Positions 33,821 through 42,426 are shown, numbered from the stretch's first letter. The stretch: 64,000 bases of DNA from Mucilaginibacter rubeus (GCF_003286415.2 NZ_CP043450.1:7192001-7256000), one strand, 5' to 3'. The notes: generated from the sequence alone by a model not told the origin. Program-made: numbers and translations.

Positions 33821-34366
33821 TTATAACAACTCCGGTTTTATTTTATCCTTAAACTCTTTGGCAAATTTATTGAGTTTTGGCTGGATAACAAACGCGCAGT
33901 ACGACTTGTTAGGATTATCGTTAAAATAGTTCTGATGATAATCTTCGGCGCTGTAAAACTCACTTGCCGGGGTTATTTCGGTAACAATAGGATCGTCAAA
34001 AACGTGCTCGTTGGTAAGCGTTTTGATCATTGCCTCTGAAGCCTGTTTTTGCTCATCATTGTAATAGAAAATAGCCGAACGATATTGTGTGCCCACATCA
34101 TTACCCTGACGGTTTAGCGTTGTTGGGTTATGGGTTTTAAAGAAAACCAGCAACAGTTCATCAAATGAAATCACATCGGCATCATATTCCAGGTGGATCA
34201 CTTCGGCGTGGCCGGTAGCGCCTGTGCAAACCTGCTCATAAGTTGGGTTTATAACCTTACCACCCATATAGCCTGAAGTTACTGATGTTACACCTTTAAG
34301 CGATTGGAAAACGGCTTCGGTGCACCAAAAGCAACCGTTGCCGAAAGTTATTTTTTGAATGTTCAT
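33821..34366 (-). CDS. msrA: Peptide-methionine (S)-S-oxide reductase
   Basis: A 181-residue MsrA, which reduces methionine-S-sulfoxide in proteins. The catalytic motif GCFWCTEAVFQSLKGV lies near the N-terminus with the active Cys in GCFW. Also present are GYMGGKVINPTYEQVCTGAT, HAEVIHLEYD and the end motif FYSAEDYHQNYFNDNP. No signal peptide, so cytoplasmic. No fused MsrB domain. Monocistronic, with a promoter element directly upstream. Confidence 0.96.
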   Translation of the reverse strand: MNIQKITFGNGCFWCTEAVFQSLKGVTSVTSGYMGGKVINPTYEQVCTGATGHAEVIHLEYDADVISFDELLLVFFKTHNPTTLNRQGNDVGTQYRSAIFYYNDEQKQASEAMIKTLTNEHVFDDPIVTEITPASEFYSAEDYHQNYFNDNPNKSYCAFVIQPKLNKFAKEFKDKIKPELL

Positions 34367-34380
34367 ATATCCCGTTTAGT

Positions 34381-34388
34381 CAAAAGTA
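34381..34388 (-). promoter_or_regulatory. Candidate -7 promoter element TACTTTTG for msrA
   Basis: The minus strand reads TACTTTTG 15-22 bases before the msrA start, implying a very short leader. Confidence 0.45.
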
Positions 34389-34480
34389 ATGCCTGTTTAA
34401 ACGGTTAGGTATGAGGGGATTTGAATATGTCAATTAAATTACTAAACTTAGTGTTTAACCTTATATTAAACCTATTAATT

Positions 34481-34873
34481 ATGAAAATTGCAGTGTTAAT
34501 TGCCCGTCTTTTGTTGGGCCTCATCTTCGTGGTGTTTGGTTTAAACTTCTTTTTCCAGTTCCTGCATATGGCCCAGCCGCCTATGACAGATAAAGCACAG
34601 GCTTTTAGCGGCGGATTGTTTGGTTCGGGCTATTTTTTTCAGTACATGAAGGTAATAGAAATAACAAGCGGTTTTTTCCTGCTCATTAATCGCTTTACCG
34701 CGTTATTTGTATTGGTGCTACTGCCTATTTCGCTTAATATTTTCCTGTTTCATGCCATTTTGGCACCGGCGGGTGTTCCCGTTGGATCTGCCGTTATAAT
34801 TTTACAGGTATTTCTGTTGTTTGCCTATCGTAAATATTATACCAGCATTTTTACCGCAACGCCAGTGGTATAA
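34481..34873 (+). CDS. DoxX-like membrane protein
   Basis: Starting at 34481 (MKIAVLIARLLLGLIFVVFG) gives 130 residues and four helices. The ATG at 34421 would add an A/T-rich unconserved head. The first helix followed by NFFFQFLHMAQPP and the GSGYFFQYMKVIEITSGFFL segment are typical of the DoxX family of small membrane proteins, whose role here is unknown. It is monocistronic and convergent with the LysR gene, with a palindromic repeat in between. Confidence 0.8.
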   Translation: MKIAVLIARLLLGLIFVVFGLNFFFQFLHMAQPPMTDKAQAFSGGLFGSGYFFQYMKVIEITSGFFLLINRFTALFVLVLLPISLNIFLFHAILAPAGVPVGSAVIILQVFLLFAYRKYYTSIFTATPVV

Positions 34874-34910
34874 CCAACTATCAGATTAACTGAGGTTTGC
34901 TGTTAAGCAA

Positions 34911-35010
34911 AATCATGTCATTGCGAGCGAAGCGTGGCAACCGCACGGGAGCAGGGCCGCTCTGTATAGCATGCGATTGCTTCGTCGTTCCTCCTCGCAA
35001 TGACATGATT
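34911..35010. repeat. GTCATTGCGAG palindromic element, copy 1
   Basis: AATCATGTCATTGCGAG (34911-34927) pairs perfectly with 34994-35010. The inside holds CGAAGCGTGGCAACCGCACGG and CTGTATAGCATGCGATTGCTTCGT-type words that are nearly shared with the copy at 56478. It lies between convergent genes. Confidence 0.9.
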
Positions 35011-35025
35011 TAAGTTTTTAACTCC

Positions 35026-35922
35026 TCACACCATCTCCCGCTCAAAAATTTCCTGGATCATGCCCACCTGCTCTGCGTAGATAGACTTTTTGCGTGTGCC
35101 GAAATACAATGTGTTTTCTATCTTATTATATCCTTCCCAAAGCAATTTGATGTTGCCGCTGTCGCGTTCCTTTTTGGAGAGAAAGTCCGGGATTACCGCT
35201 ATCCCTTTACCATCGCTCAGGCAGCGGATAATGGAGCCCATATTAGGTACAATAAAATTGGGCTTAAAATCGGGGCGTTTACCAAAGTTAATATGCCAAA
35301 AGCGCCGCAGGTGCTCCATATCGCCCGATGAACCGTACCAGGTTTGAGCCTTGAGCCAGGTTTGGATCTGGTTAAGGTTTTTAGTCTTCAGCAGTTCGTT
35401 AAACTCTTCGGTTGGGGTTTGTGCCCCGGCCAGCACTACTATCCGCTCTTTAAAAAACGGTTTATACTCCAGGCCTTTATAGTCGCCTTTATGAGGCGTT
35501 ACAATCATGTCGAGGATACCGCCGTCCAGATCGGCCAGCATTTCGGGGTATTCGCCAAATTTGATGATCACATTAAAAGGCAGCGTAGGCAGATATGATT
35601 CGAGCGTAAACTGAAAAGTTTCAAAGCACATTCCTATACTTATGGTGGGCACATCCTTTTCGGTGCTTTTATGGAAATGCCGCTCGGCTTCTTCCAGTTT
35701 GCTGATAGACTCCTGGATGTAATTATACAGGATCTTGCCCCGCTCGGTAGATACCATTTTGCGCGAAGTGCGATCAAACAGTTTATAGCCTACATAGCTC
35801 TCCAATGAGCTTAGATGCAGGCTCACCCCCGGCTGGGAGATAAACAAGGCTTCGGCCGCCCCGGTTAGCGAACCGGTTTCATATATCGCCTTAAACGTGC
35901 GGAACCATTCAAAATTAACCAT
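35026..35922 (-). CDS. LysR-type transcriptional regulator
   Basis: With start at 35922 (MVNFEWFRTFKAIYETGSLT) it has 298 residues; the longer frame to 35949 adds an unlikely MYYNYNRLT head. The N-terminal winged helix-turn-helix includes GAAEALFISQPGVSLHLSSL. The remainder is a LysR effector domain with two lobes. It is divergent from mdaB, the usual layout for a LysR protein and its target, so it probably responds to quinones or related electrophiles (inference). Its own promoter overlaps a perfect palindrome in the shared spacer. Confidence 0.92.
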   Translation of the reverse strand: MVNFEWFRTFKAIYETGSLTGAAEALFISQPGVSLHLSSLESYVGYKLFDRTSRKMVSTERGKILYNYIQESISKLEEAERHFHKSTEKDVPTISIGMCFETFQFTLESYLPTLPFNVIIKFGEYPEMLADLDGGILDMIVTPHKGDYKGLEYKPFFKERIVVLAGAQTPTEEFNELLKTKNLNQIQTWLKAQTWYGSSGDMEHLRRFWHINFGKRPDFKPNFIVPNMGSIIRCLSDGKGIAVIPDFLSKKERDSGNIKLLWEGYNKIENTLYFGTRKKSIYAEQVGMIQEIFEREMV

Positions 35923-35946
35923 AGTCAATCTATTATAATTATAATA

Positions 35947-35998
35947 CAAAAGTATAAATTATACTATTTTAATAGTAGATGATCGGGCCGTAATTTTG
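35947..35998. promoter_or_regulatory. Divergent LysR/mdaB promoter region with palindromic operator
   Basis: On the minus strand, TACTTTTG at 35947-35954 is the -7 element of the LysR gene. The perfect palindrome AGTATAA-A-TTATACT (35951-35965) overlaps it. On the plus strand, TAATTTTG at 35991-35998 lies 25 bases before the mdaB start. The layout suggests autorepression plus control of mdaB from one site. Confidence 0.5.
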
Positions 35999-36022
35999 AC
36001 AAAAATTAAAACACGAAAATAA

Positions 36023-36661
36023 ATGAAGAACATATTTGTAATAAACGGCGGACAGATCTTCGGGCACTCCGGCGGAAAGTTTAACAAAACATTATTAGAT
36101 ACCACAGTACAATATTTTACTGAACATCCTGATTTTGAAGTACGCTCAACCGATGTTAATCATGCGTACGATGCTATGCAGGAAGCCGAAAACTATAAAT
36201 GGGCCGATATTATTATTTACCATACCCCAGTTTGGTGGTTCCAGGTACCGCATGCTTTAAAAAAATATATAGACGAGGTTTTCACTGCCGGTTACCAAAA
36301 CGGTATTTACCGCAGCGATGGCCGCACAGCCGAAAACCCAGGTATTAACTACGGTACGGGAGGGTTGATGCACGGCAAAAAGTATATGCTTACCACCTCG
36401 TGGAATGCTCCGGTTACAGCTTTCACGCTGCCTGGTGAATTTTTTAATGAGCACAGCGTTGATGAAGGCCCAATGTTTGGTTTTCACCGTATGAACGCCT
36501 TTACCGGCATGCAGCAATTAGACAGTATCCACTTTTATGATGTAATGAAAAACGCTAATATTGAGGAGAACCTGCAACGCTACCAGGAGCATTTAAATAA
36601 TCTATTTACTCAAAACAACCCAAACCATGAAAATTTACTTAACAGCCTTAGTGAAGTGTAA
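36023..36661 (+). CDS. mdaB: NAD(P)H:quinone oxidoreductase, MdaB family
   Basis: A 212-residue flavodoxin-like oxidoreductase. The FMN/FAD-binding start NIFVINGGQIFGHSGGKFNK, the HTPVWWFQVPHALKKYID motif, EVFTAGYQNGIY, GGLMHGKKYMLTTSWNAP and FGFHRMNAF are all typical of MdaB. The enzyme reduces quinones by two electrons and protects against redox cycling. It overlaps the next gene (a YgiN-type monooxygenase) by 35 bases, the same partnership known from E. coli ygiN-mdaB. Confidence 0.93.
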   Translation: MKNIFVINGGQIFGHSGGKFNKTLLDTTVQYFTEHPDFEVRSTDVNHAYDAMQEAENYKWADIIIYHTPVWWFQVPHALKKYIDEVFTAGYQNGIYRSDGRTAENPGINYGTGGLMHGKKYMLTTSWNAPVTAFTLPGEFFNEHSVDEGPMFGFHRMNAFTGMQQLDSIHFYDVMKNANIEENLQRYQEHLNNLFTQNNPNHENLLNSLSEV

Positions 36662-36917
36662 GGCCGGCACTACCGCCCAAATGAAAGAGTTTTTGGATAA
36701 GCTGGTAGCAGCATCCCGCCAGGAAGAAGCTTGTTTGCAATACGAGCTGTATCAATCAACAACAGATGAAACCCAGTTTATTTTTCACGAAACCTGGGCC
36801 AGTCAGGAAGGGCTTGATGAGCATGTTAAACGCGAACATTTTCAGTTATTCAGCCAACAAATAACTGATGTTATAGATGGCCCGCTGGCGGTATATAAAA
36901 CCAATAGGGTTCATTAA
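36627..36917 (+). CDS. YgiN-like quinol monooxygenase (ABM domain)
   Basis: A 96-residue antibiotic-biosynthesis-monooxygenase (ABM) fold protein. Signs are YLTALVKCKAGTTAQMKEFL, the QEEACLQYELYQSTTDETQF segment and FHETWASQEGLDEHVKREHF with its conserved E-W and HxxxxHF. In E. coli the homolog YgiN oxidises menadiol and pairs with MdaB to form a quinone cycle. The 35-base overlap with mdaB supports the same pairing here. A terminator follows. Confidence 0.9.
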   Translation: MKIYLTALVKCKAGTTAQMKEFLDKLVAASRQEEACLQYELYQSTTDETQFIFHETWASQEGLDEHVKREHFQLFSQQITDVIDGPLAVYKTNRVH

Positions 36918-36930
36918 AGACACTTATTAA

Positions 36931-36966
36931 CAAAAACGGCCTCGATGAAAATCGGGGCCGTTTTGT
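36931..36966 (+). terminator. Terminator of mdaB-ygiN
   Basis: AAAACGGCC-CGAT and ATCG-GGCCGTTTT pair around a short AAA loop, with a run of T on the right arm, 14 bases past the stop codon. Confidence 0.85.
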
Positions 36967-37048
36967 TATTTAGATATGGATTGAAGGCGCTGTAGGCACT
37001 ACCACCAACCGCAAGAAATGAAAATTCAAGACGATTGTGTTATATTCC

Positions 37049-37078
37049 TTTGGTTTTTGGCTATTATTTATAATTTAG
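37049..37078 (+). promoter_or_regulatory. Candidate promoter of the beta-galactosidase gene
   Basis: TTTG at 37049-37052 and TAATTTAG at 37071-37078 with 18 bases between them. The start codon at 37111 lies 33 bases downstream, which supports that start over 37018. Confidence 0.4.
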
Positions 37079-37110
37079 TGTCGAAAATACAATTAATCCA
37101 AACTGATATT

Positions 37111-39543
37111 ATGTCATCAATAAAATCCCATGGTGCTAAGGTTTACCTGCGCGCGTGCCTGCTTGCTATGCTGATGCTGGCCGCCCTGAAGCCTTTTGCC
37201 CAAACCCGGCAGAAACTCGATTTTGATAAAAGCTGGCGCTTTAATCTCGGCGCTGTTGAAAACGGCGAAAAAACAACGCTTGACGATAGTAAATGGCGCA
37301 CGTTAAACCTCCCGCATGACTGGAGCATTGAAGGTACGTTTTCAAAGGATAACCCCGCCACGCCCGAAGGTGGTGCTTTGCCCGGTGGTATAGGCTGGTA
37401 CCGTAAAACATTTACCGTGCCGGCTTCATCAAAAGGTAAACTGGTTTATATTGATTTTGATGGCGTATATCAAAAAAGTGATGTTTGGATCAATGGCCAT
37501 CACTTAGGTTTTAGGCCAAACGGGTATATTTCGTTCAGGTATGAACTTACGCCTTACTTAAATTTCGGGGGTAACAATGTTATTGCTGTTAAGGTTGATA
37601 ACTCGGTACAGCCAAACTCACGATGGTATTCGGGATCGGGGATTTATCGTAATGTGTGGCTGGTTACCACTAATAAAACCGCTATTGATCATTGGGGCAC
37701 TTATGTAACCACAACTGATGTTAGCAGTGCTTCTGCCAAAGTAAATGTGCAGGTGCAATTACATAATTACCAAACGAAACCCGGACTACAGATAAGTACC
37801 AAACTTTATGATGCTGCCGGTAAGCCGGTATCATTAGGTGGCGATGCTTTATCTTCCGCACAAAGTAAAGACACATCATTAACAATAACTAATACACTTA
37901 CTGTTAAAAATCCGGTGCTTTGGTCGGTAGAACGTCCTTATCTGTACAAAGCCGTTACCCAGTTGATTGAAGGCAAAGCGGTATTGGATGAATACACCAC
38001 TACTGTAGGTATCCGCTATTTTAACTTCGACGCGGATAAAGGTTTCAGCCTGAATGGCAAACCGATGAAGATCCTGGGTGTATGTGATCACCACGATCTG
38101 GGCAGTCTTGGTGCTGCTTTGAACAACCGTGCACTTGAGCGTCAGTTACAAATGCTGAAAGCTATGGGTTGCAACGGCATCCGTACATCGCACAATCCTC
38201 CGGCACCCGAACTGCTTGACCTTTGTGATAAAATGGGCTTTATTGTCATGGATGAAGCATTTGATTGCTGGGAGTGGAAAAAAGCTACTTACGATTATCA
38301 CCTGTTTTTTAAAGAATGGCATAAACGTGATTTGGAAGATCAGATCAAACGCGACCGTAATCACCCCAGCGTTATGATCTGGAGTATCGGAAACGAGATC
38401 CCTCAGCAAGCAGATAGCAGCGCGTTACGTATCGCTCCGGAGCTGGCGGCCATTGTTCACAGTTTGGATAAAACCCGTCCGCTTACTACGGCAAATGACC
38501 GTCCGGATACTACCAACAAGATAGTTAAGTCCGGTGCTATCGACCTGGTTGGCTATAATTATCACGAATTTGATTATGCCAAATTTCACGACCGTTACCC
38601 AGGTAAAAAGTTTATAGCCACCGAAACTACCTCAGGCTTAGAAACAAGGGGATATTATGAAATGCCATCAGACAGTATCCGTGTTTGGCCTACCAGCTGG
38701 GATAAGCCTTTTGTAAGAGAGGGTAACAATGTTTCGGCATATGACAACACCCGGCCACCTTGGGGCTCAACGCATGAAATGACCTGGAAGGTCATGAAAA
38801 AGTATGATTTCCTTTCGGGAATGTACATCTGGACAGGCTTTGATTACCTTGGCGAACCAACTCCGTATTCATGGCCGTCGCGCAGTTCATACTTTGGTAT
38901 TATTGATCTGGCAGGTTTCCCTAAGGATGTTTACTACATGTATCAAAGCGAGTGGACAAAGAAACCTGTACTGCATATTTTCCCGCACTGGAACTGGGAG
39001 CCGGGTAAAATGATCGATATCTGGGCATATTACAACAATGCCGATGAAGTTGAGCTTTACCTGAACGGTAAATCAGTAGGAATCCAAAAGAAAACCGGCG
39101 ACGACCTGCACGTAATGTGGCGTGTGAAATTTGAACCGGGAACGCTTAAGGCTGTATCACGTAAAAACGGCAAAACAGTTTTAATGCGCGAAATTCATAC
39201 CGCCGGCGCTCCTGCTAAAATTGAACTGATTGCAGATCGTTCACAAATTAAAGCCGATGGTAAGGACCTGTCATTTGTTACCGTGAAAATATTAGATAAA
39301 GACGGTAATGTTGTGCCCGATGCCAATAATAAAGTAAACTTTAAAATCAATGGCGAAGGCTTTATAGCAAGCGTTGATAACGGCGATCCTGTTAGCCATG
39401 ATCCGTTCAAGGCAGATTATCGCAAGGCGTTCCATGGTCTTGCACTTGCTATTGTTCAGGCTAAAGAAAAAGCCGGTACGATAACTTTAACTGCATCGGC
39501 TGATGGTTTACAAAGTAAAACGTTGGTGTTGACGGCTAAATAG
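37111..39543 (+). CDS. Secreted glycoside hydrolase family 2 beta-galactosidase
   Basis: With start at 37111 (MSSIKSHGAKVYLRACLLAM) it has 810 residues and a signal peptide ending near KPFAQ. The GH2 sugar-binding domain begins with RQKLDFDKSWRFNLG and NLPHDWSIEG. Next come an Ig-like domain and the TIM barrel with NGIRTSHNPPAPELLDLCDK, then VMIWSIGNEIPQ (Glu acid/base) and FIATETTSG (Glu nucleophile). After that come a DUF4982-like domain and a big Ig-like domain (ADGKDLSFVTVKILDKDGNV). Substrate is a beta-galactoside or similar, probably from plant or algal polysaccharide (inference). It stands alone between a terminator and a palindromic repeat. Confidence 0.92.
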   Translation: MSSIKSHGAKVYLRACLLAMLMLAALKPFAQTRQKLDFDKSWRFNLGAVENGEKTTLDDSKWRTLNLPHDWSIEGTFSKDNPATPEGGALPGGIGWYRKTFTVPASSKGKLVYIDFDGVYQKSDVWINGHHLGFRPNGYISFRYELTPYLNFGGNNVIAVKVDNSVQPNSRWYSGSGIYRNVWLVTTNKTAIDHWGTYVTTTDVSSASAKVNVQVQLHNYQTKPGLQISTKLYDAAGKPVSLGGDALSSAQSKDTSLTITNTLTVKNPVLWSVERPYLYKAVTQLIEGKAVLDEYTTTVGIRYFNFDADKGFSLNGKPMKILGVCDHHDLGSLGAALNNRALERQLQMLKAMGCNGIRTSHNPPAPELLDLCDKMGFIVMDEAFDCWEWKKATYDYHLFFKEWHKRDLEDQIKRDRNHPSVMIWSIGNEIPQQADSSALRIAPELAAIVHSLDKTRPLTTANDRPDTTNKIVKSGAIDLVGYNYHEFDYAKFHDRYPGKKFIATETTSGLETRGYYEMPSDSIRVWPTSWDKPFVREGNNVSAYDNTRPPWGSTHEMTWKVMKKYDFLSGMYIWTGFDYLGEPTPYSWPSRSSYFGIIDLAGFPKDVYYMYQSEWTKKPVLHIFPHWNWEPGKMIDIWAYYNNADEVELYLNGKSVGIQKKTGDDLHVMWRVKFEPGTLKAVSRKNGKTVLMREIHTAGAPAKIELIADRSQIKADGKDLSFVTVKILDKDGNVVPDANNKVNFKINGEGFIASVDNGDPVSHDPFKADYRKAFHGLALAIVQAKEKAGTITLTASADGLQSKTLVLTAK

Positions 39544-39567
39544 TATAATAAGCAGCATAATAAGAAG

Positions 39568-39649
39568 CGTCATTGCGAGGAACGAAGCAATCCCCGATTA
39601 GCAGGTCCACCCTGTAAAGTTTAGGATTGCTTCGTTCCTCGCAATGACG
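39568..39649. repeat. GTCATTGCGAG palindromic element, copy 2
   Basis: A perfect 26-base inverted repeat: 39568-39593 with 39624-39649, spacer 30 bases containing CCGATTAGCAGG. The outer part reads CGTCATTGCGAGGAACGAAG. It lies between convergent genes and has the longest perfect arms of the five copies. Confidence 0.92.
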
Positions 39650-39659
39650 TTTTTTATTT

Positions 39660-39680
39660 ACGAAGTTTTTGAAACTTCGT
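39660..39680. repeat. Small hairpin ACGAAGTTT-TTG-AAACTTCGT
   Basis: Perfect 9-base arms around a three-base loop, directly after the palindromic element and between convergent genes. Possible terminator or another small repeat. Confidence 0.55.
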
Positions 39681-39720
39681 AAGTCTCGGCTCTATAATAT
39701 GCTTCGACGATAATTTAGTC

Positions 39721-40557
39721 TTAAACCTTTTTAAAACCCATGATCCTGAAGTTGCTCACCAATACTTTTGATCCGTTTTTGTATTGCATTGGAGCACTTA
39801 TATATAGGTTTTTTGCTGTTGTGGGCATAAAGGCCATGGTATCTGCCAGTTTGGTTTGATCAAGATAAACCACCATCCTGTCGCCATCAACCACTAATGA
39901 AACGTGCATTTTGCGGTTGGTAAACGTGGTTAAATCAAAGGTGCTGTTGAGGTATTTACTCAGGAACTCGCTGTTTATAGATACATCATCATTGTTATAA
40001 TATTTAAGGGCAACGTAAGCGCCGCCACTGCTGATATAATCTCGAACGCTGTTATCGGTTACAAAACCAAAATTTACCGGGTAGATATCGCTTATTTTAT
40101 CTGCAGCCGCAAGGATATCAAATTCAACAGTGAAGTGTTTTGGATAAAAAAGCTGTTTGGTGAATTTGTAGGTAGCGTTATCTGCAAGGGCCAGCCATTT
40201 GCCGCTTTCCCCGCCAACAGAAACTATGGTGGCAGATCCATTGGTTTTAAACGTTTTGGCCGACGAGCCTACCGGGATGTTTGAAAAATCTTCGGAAAAT
40301 AATACGGTATCACCCGAAACAAAATCAAATCCCGAATTAATGATTACCTTATTGCTTTTAGGTGCGCCGGAAGTTGATGATGATGAGGAGGAAGAAGATG
40401 ATGGTGATGAGGTTTTTTTATCAAAAGCATCGCTGGCTTTTTGGGCGGCTTTGTCTTTTGCTTTTTGCAGTAAGCTTCCAAATTGTGCATTGGCATTAAA
40501 GCCCGTGACTAAACCAGCTATGGTTAATAAGCTGAGCAGGAGTTGTTTGTGTTTCAT
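39721..40557 (-). CDS. Secreted LamG-like protein with polyserine linker
   Basis: With start at 40557 (MKHKQLLLSLLTIAGLVTGF) it has 278 residues and a signal peptide ending NANA. A short Ala/Lys helix (LLQKAKDKAAQKASDAFDKK) and a run of Ser (SSPSSSSSSSSSTSG) follow. Then comes a beta-sandwich region (FYPKHFTVEFDILAAADKIS, RKMHVSLVVDGDRMVVYLDQ) that looks like a concanavalin/LamG fold. Similar proteins in related genomes continue into an OmpA domain, but this one stops after the sandwich. Function unknown; probably an outer-surface or periplasmic binding protein. Confidence 0.6.
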   Translation of the reverse strand: MKHKQLLLSLLTIAGLVTGFNANAQFGSLLQKAKDKAAQKASDAFDKKTSSPSSSSSSSSSTSGAPKSNKVIINSGFDFVSGDTVLFSEDFSNIPVGSSAKTFKTNGSATIVSVGGESGKWLALADNATYKFTKQLFYPKHFTVEFDILAAADKISDIYPVNFGFVTDNSVRDYISSGGAYVALKYYNNDDVSINSEFLSKYLNSTFDLTTFTNRKMHVSLVVDGDRMVVYLDQTKLADTMAFMPTTAKNLYISAPMQYKNGSKVLVSNFRIMGFKKV

Positions 40558-40694
40558 ATAGATATAGTGTTTAAGTTTCAATTGCAATAAACAAAGAATA
40601 AAGTAAACTGTTTGTTAATTTTATTCATAATTGTTATACAATAGTTAATATATCTATTGTTGAGCGCAATGCGTAATTTAAGAGGGGCTCAATC

Positions 40695-41105
40695 TTAGTC
40701 ATGAAGCCGGAGCCCATCCAGTGCTTTATCAACTTTCTTGCTTTCGCCATATACAACAATTCCAACCAGATCAAGATCTGCATCGGTGTGGCTGGCTATT
40801 TCCGAGAGATTGTCCGTTTCGGTTTTTGTTGCGAACAATCCCTGGGTATAAATGCCGATGTGAAGCCCTCTTTCTTTAGCCCGGTTAAAGGCCCGCTGTA
40901 GCTGAGCGCCGGTGTCTGCCTTATAAACAAGCACCGGGTATTTCATAAAGGGCATATAATTATTCCCCGAAGCTGTGATGAGTTCGGCACCATGTGTGTC
41001 GGGATGGGCAATTGCAACTGAGCTGGCTAAAAATGCAGTAACGTTAAGCTTTTGCCACGTTGCCAGCTGGTCTTTAATTACAATAGCTATTTTTACCTGG
41101 TTCAT
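40695..41105 (-). CDS. DUF2000 family protein
   Basis: A 136-residue DUF2000 protein, a family with a peptidyl-tRNA-hydrolase-II-like fold. Signs are KIAIVIKDQLATWQKLNVTA, ASSVAIAHPDTHGAELITAS, MPFMKYPVLVYKAD and VYGESKKVDKALDGLRL. No signal peptide. Sixteen bases after the MarR-GNAT gene on the same strand, so the two form an operon. Biochemical role unknown; family members often accompany regulators of the MarR or Lrp type. Confidence 0.85.
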   Translation of the reverse strand: MNQVKIAIVIKDQLATWQKLNVTAFLASSVAIAHPDTHGAELITASGNNYMPFMKYPVLVYKADTGAQLQRAFNRAKERGLHIGIYTQGLFATKTETDNLSEIASHTDADLDLVGIVVYGESKKVDKALDGLRLHD

Positions 41106-41121
41106 ATTGTTTAAACGGCAA

Positions 41122-42075
41122 TTATTTTAGCTTAAGTTCCATTTGAATATTGGCACGTTCGTAAGGTGATGGCCTACCCGCTACTTTAACAAAGCCCAGT
41201 TTATGATAAAGGCTGATAGCCGGTTTTAAAATAGTATTACTTTCCAGGTAAAGCTTGTGGCCACCAAGAGCTTTTGCTTTTTCAATAATAGCCTGCCCTA
41301 ATAAAAAGCCTATGTTTTTTCCCTGGGCTTTTGGCGATACGGCCATTTTAGCGAGCTCAAAATCGTAATCCGGATCGTCCATCTTTAACAATGCACATAC
41401 ACCAACAGGCTCATCATTGTAAAGGGCAACCAGTATAAGGCCTCCATTATTGATAATATAGCTGTCGGCATTGTCGAGGGCTTTATAATCGGCTTCTTCC
41501 ATTTTGAAGTATTTGGAGATCCATTCTTCATTCAATGCTTTAAAAGCTTCGGCGTAGCGTGGTTCATAAGGTACTATATGCACTTTGTTGCTTTCCCTGA
41601 TCTTTTGATGTTCCTGTACCCTGCGTAGCAATGATTTTTGTTCAAGCAGATATTCCCATTCTTCAATGGCTTTCCACAAATCATGGTTGGCCTGCGAAAG
41701 AATTTCTTCTACAGCACCGGTAACATCAGCGTACTGATCTTTGATTTTTACAGCGGCATCAAGCCCTTTGGCCGAAAGGCTTACCATATTCCGGCGGCCA
41801 TCGGTTTTATCTTTTTTCTCCACTACAAAACCGTTCTTCACCATTTCGGCAATGATTTTACTTACAGAAGGGTGGGAGTGGCCAATCTCTTTGGCAATTG
41901 ATGTGATGGTAAATTCTTCGCCATCCTGCAACACATAAAAAACCGGGAACCATTTCGGCTGAAAATCGATATCATATAAATTGTAGATTCTTGCAGCATC
42001 TTCACCAACGGTTTCGGTAAGCATCCTAAGCCGGCTACCTATAGCCATCTTTCCTACTTTATTAAAAAATTCCAT
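41122..42075 (-). CDS. MarR regulator fused to a GNAT N-acetyltransferase
   Basis: A 317-residue fusion. The first half is a MarR winged helix domain: FTITSIAKEIGHSHPSVSKI as recognition helix and VVEKKDKTDGRRNMVSLSAK as wing. The second half (from about residue 165) is a GNAT acetyltransferase with DEPVGVCALLKMDDPDYDFE, AKMAVSPKAQGKNIGFLLGQ (acetyl-CoA loop) and LYLESNTILKPAISLYHKLG. This fusion is a known family, and the natural substrate is not established. A 12-base direct repeat just ahead of the start overlaps the expected transcription start, suggesting autorepression. First gene of a two-gene unit with DUF2000. Confidence 0.92.
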   Translation of the reverse strand: MEFFNKVGKMAIGSRLRMLTETVGEDAARIYNLYDIDFQPKWFPVFYVLQDGEEFTITSIAKEIGHSHPSVSKIIAEMVKNGFVVEKKDKTDGRRNMVSLSAKGLDAAVKIKDQYADVTGAVEEILSQANHDLWKAIEEWEYLLEQKSLLRRVQEHQKIRESNKVHIVPYEPRYAEAFKALNEEWISKYFKMEEADYKALDNADSYIINNGGLILVALYNDEPVGVCALLKMDDPDYDFELAKMAVSPKAQGKNIGFLLGQAIIEKAKALGGHKLYLESNTILKPAISLYHKLGFVKVAGRPSPYERANIQMELKLK

Positions 42076-42084
42076 AACAATAAG

Positions 42085-42116
42085 TAACTAATTATGTAAC
42101 TGATTACGCAAATGTA
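42085..42116 (-). promoter_or_regulatory. Promoter and tandem operator of the MarR-GNAT gene
   Basis: The minus strand has TACATTTG (42109-42116), a TAnnTTTG match. Directly downstream lie two 12-base direct repeats on the plus strand, TAACTAATTATG and TAACTGATTACG (42085-42108), ten of twelve identical. They cover the expected transcription start, the usual place for a repressor site. Confidence 0.5.
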
Positions 42117-42235
42117 TGATGTTGATTTAAAAAATGCAATAGTTAACTATAAATCAATGTCATCGGCATTTCATAAATGCCGTTAAAGCGGATAGTTGGG
42201 CTAATTGCAATTGGAGATCTATTGCTATTATCGCT

Positions 42236-42360
42236 ATTCGAGGTCTCTGACCTCGAATTTATATGCCTGTAGTTTGTAACTACAGGAGTAGGCAGGTTTC
42301 ATTTTTTAATTCTGTAGTTGCAAACTACAGGCATAGTCGTCCGAAGTCAGGAGACTTCGG
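42236..42360. repeat. Cluster of short hairpins between convergent or tandem genes
   Basis: Four hairpins occur in a row: ATTCGAGGTCTCTGACCTCGAAT (42236-42258), CCTGTAGTTTGTAACTACAGG (42266-42286), CTGTAGTTGCAAACTACAG (42312-42330) and CCGAAGTCAGGAGACTTCGG (42341-42360). The second and third also pair with each other over 24 bases with one mismatch. They fill the 372-base gap before the phospholipase gene's 3' end. No coding potential seen. Confidence 0.7.
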
Positions 42361-42394
42361 ACAGCGGTCTCTGATTTCGAACAGCGCATAATGC

Positions 42395-42426
42395 AAAAAA
42401 GCCGGGCTCATGAGCCCGGCTTTTTT
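42395..42426. terminator. Symmetric terminator of the phospholipase gene
   Basis: A6, then the perfect 20-base palindrome GCCGGGCTCATGAGCCCGGC (42401-42420), then T6. It works in either direction and lies 21 bases past the phospholipase stop codon. Confidence 0.92.

Noticed and set aside
39568..39649. Insertion sequence end
   Set aside because: No transposase or second end is nearby; the perfect 26-base palindrome stands alone and matches four other short copies.
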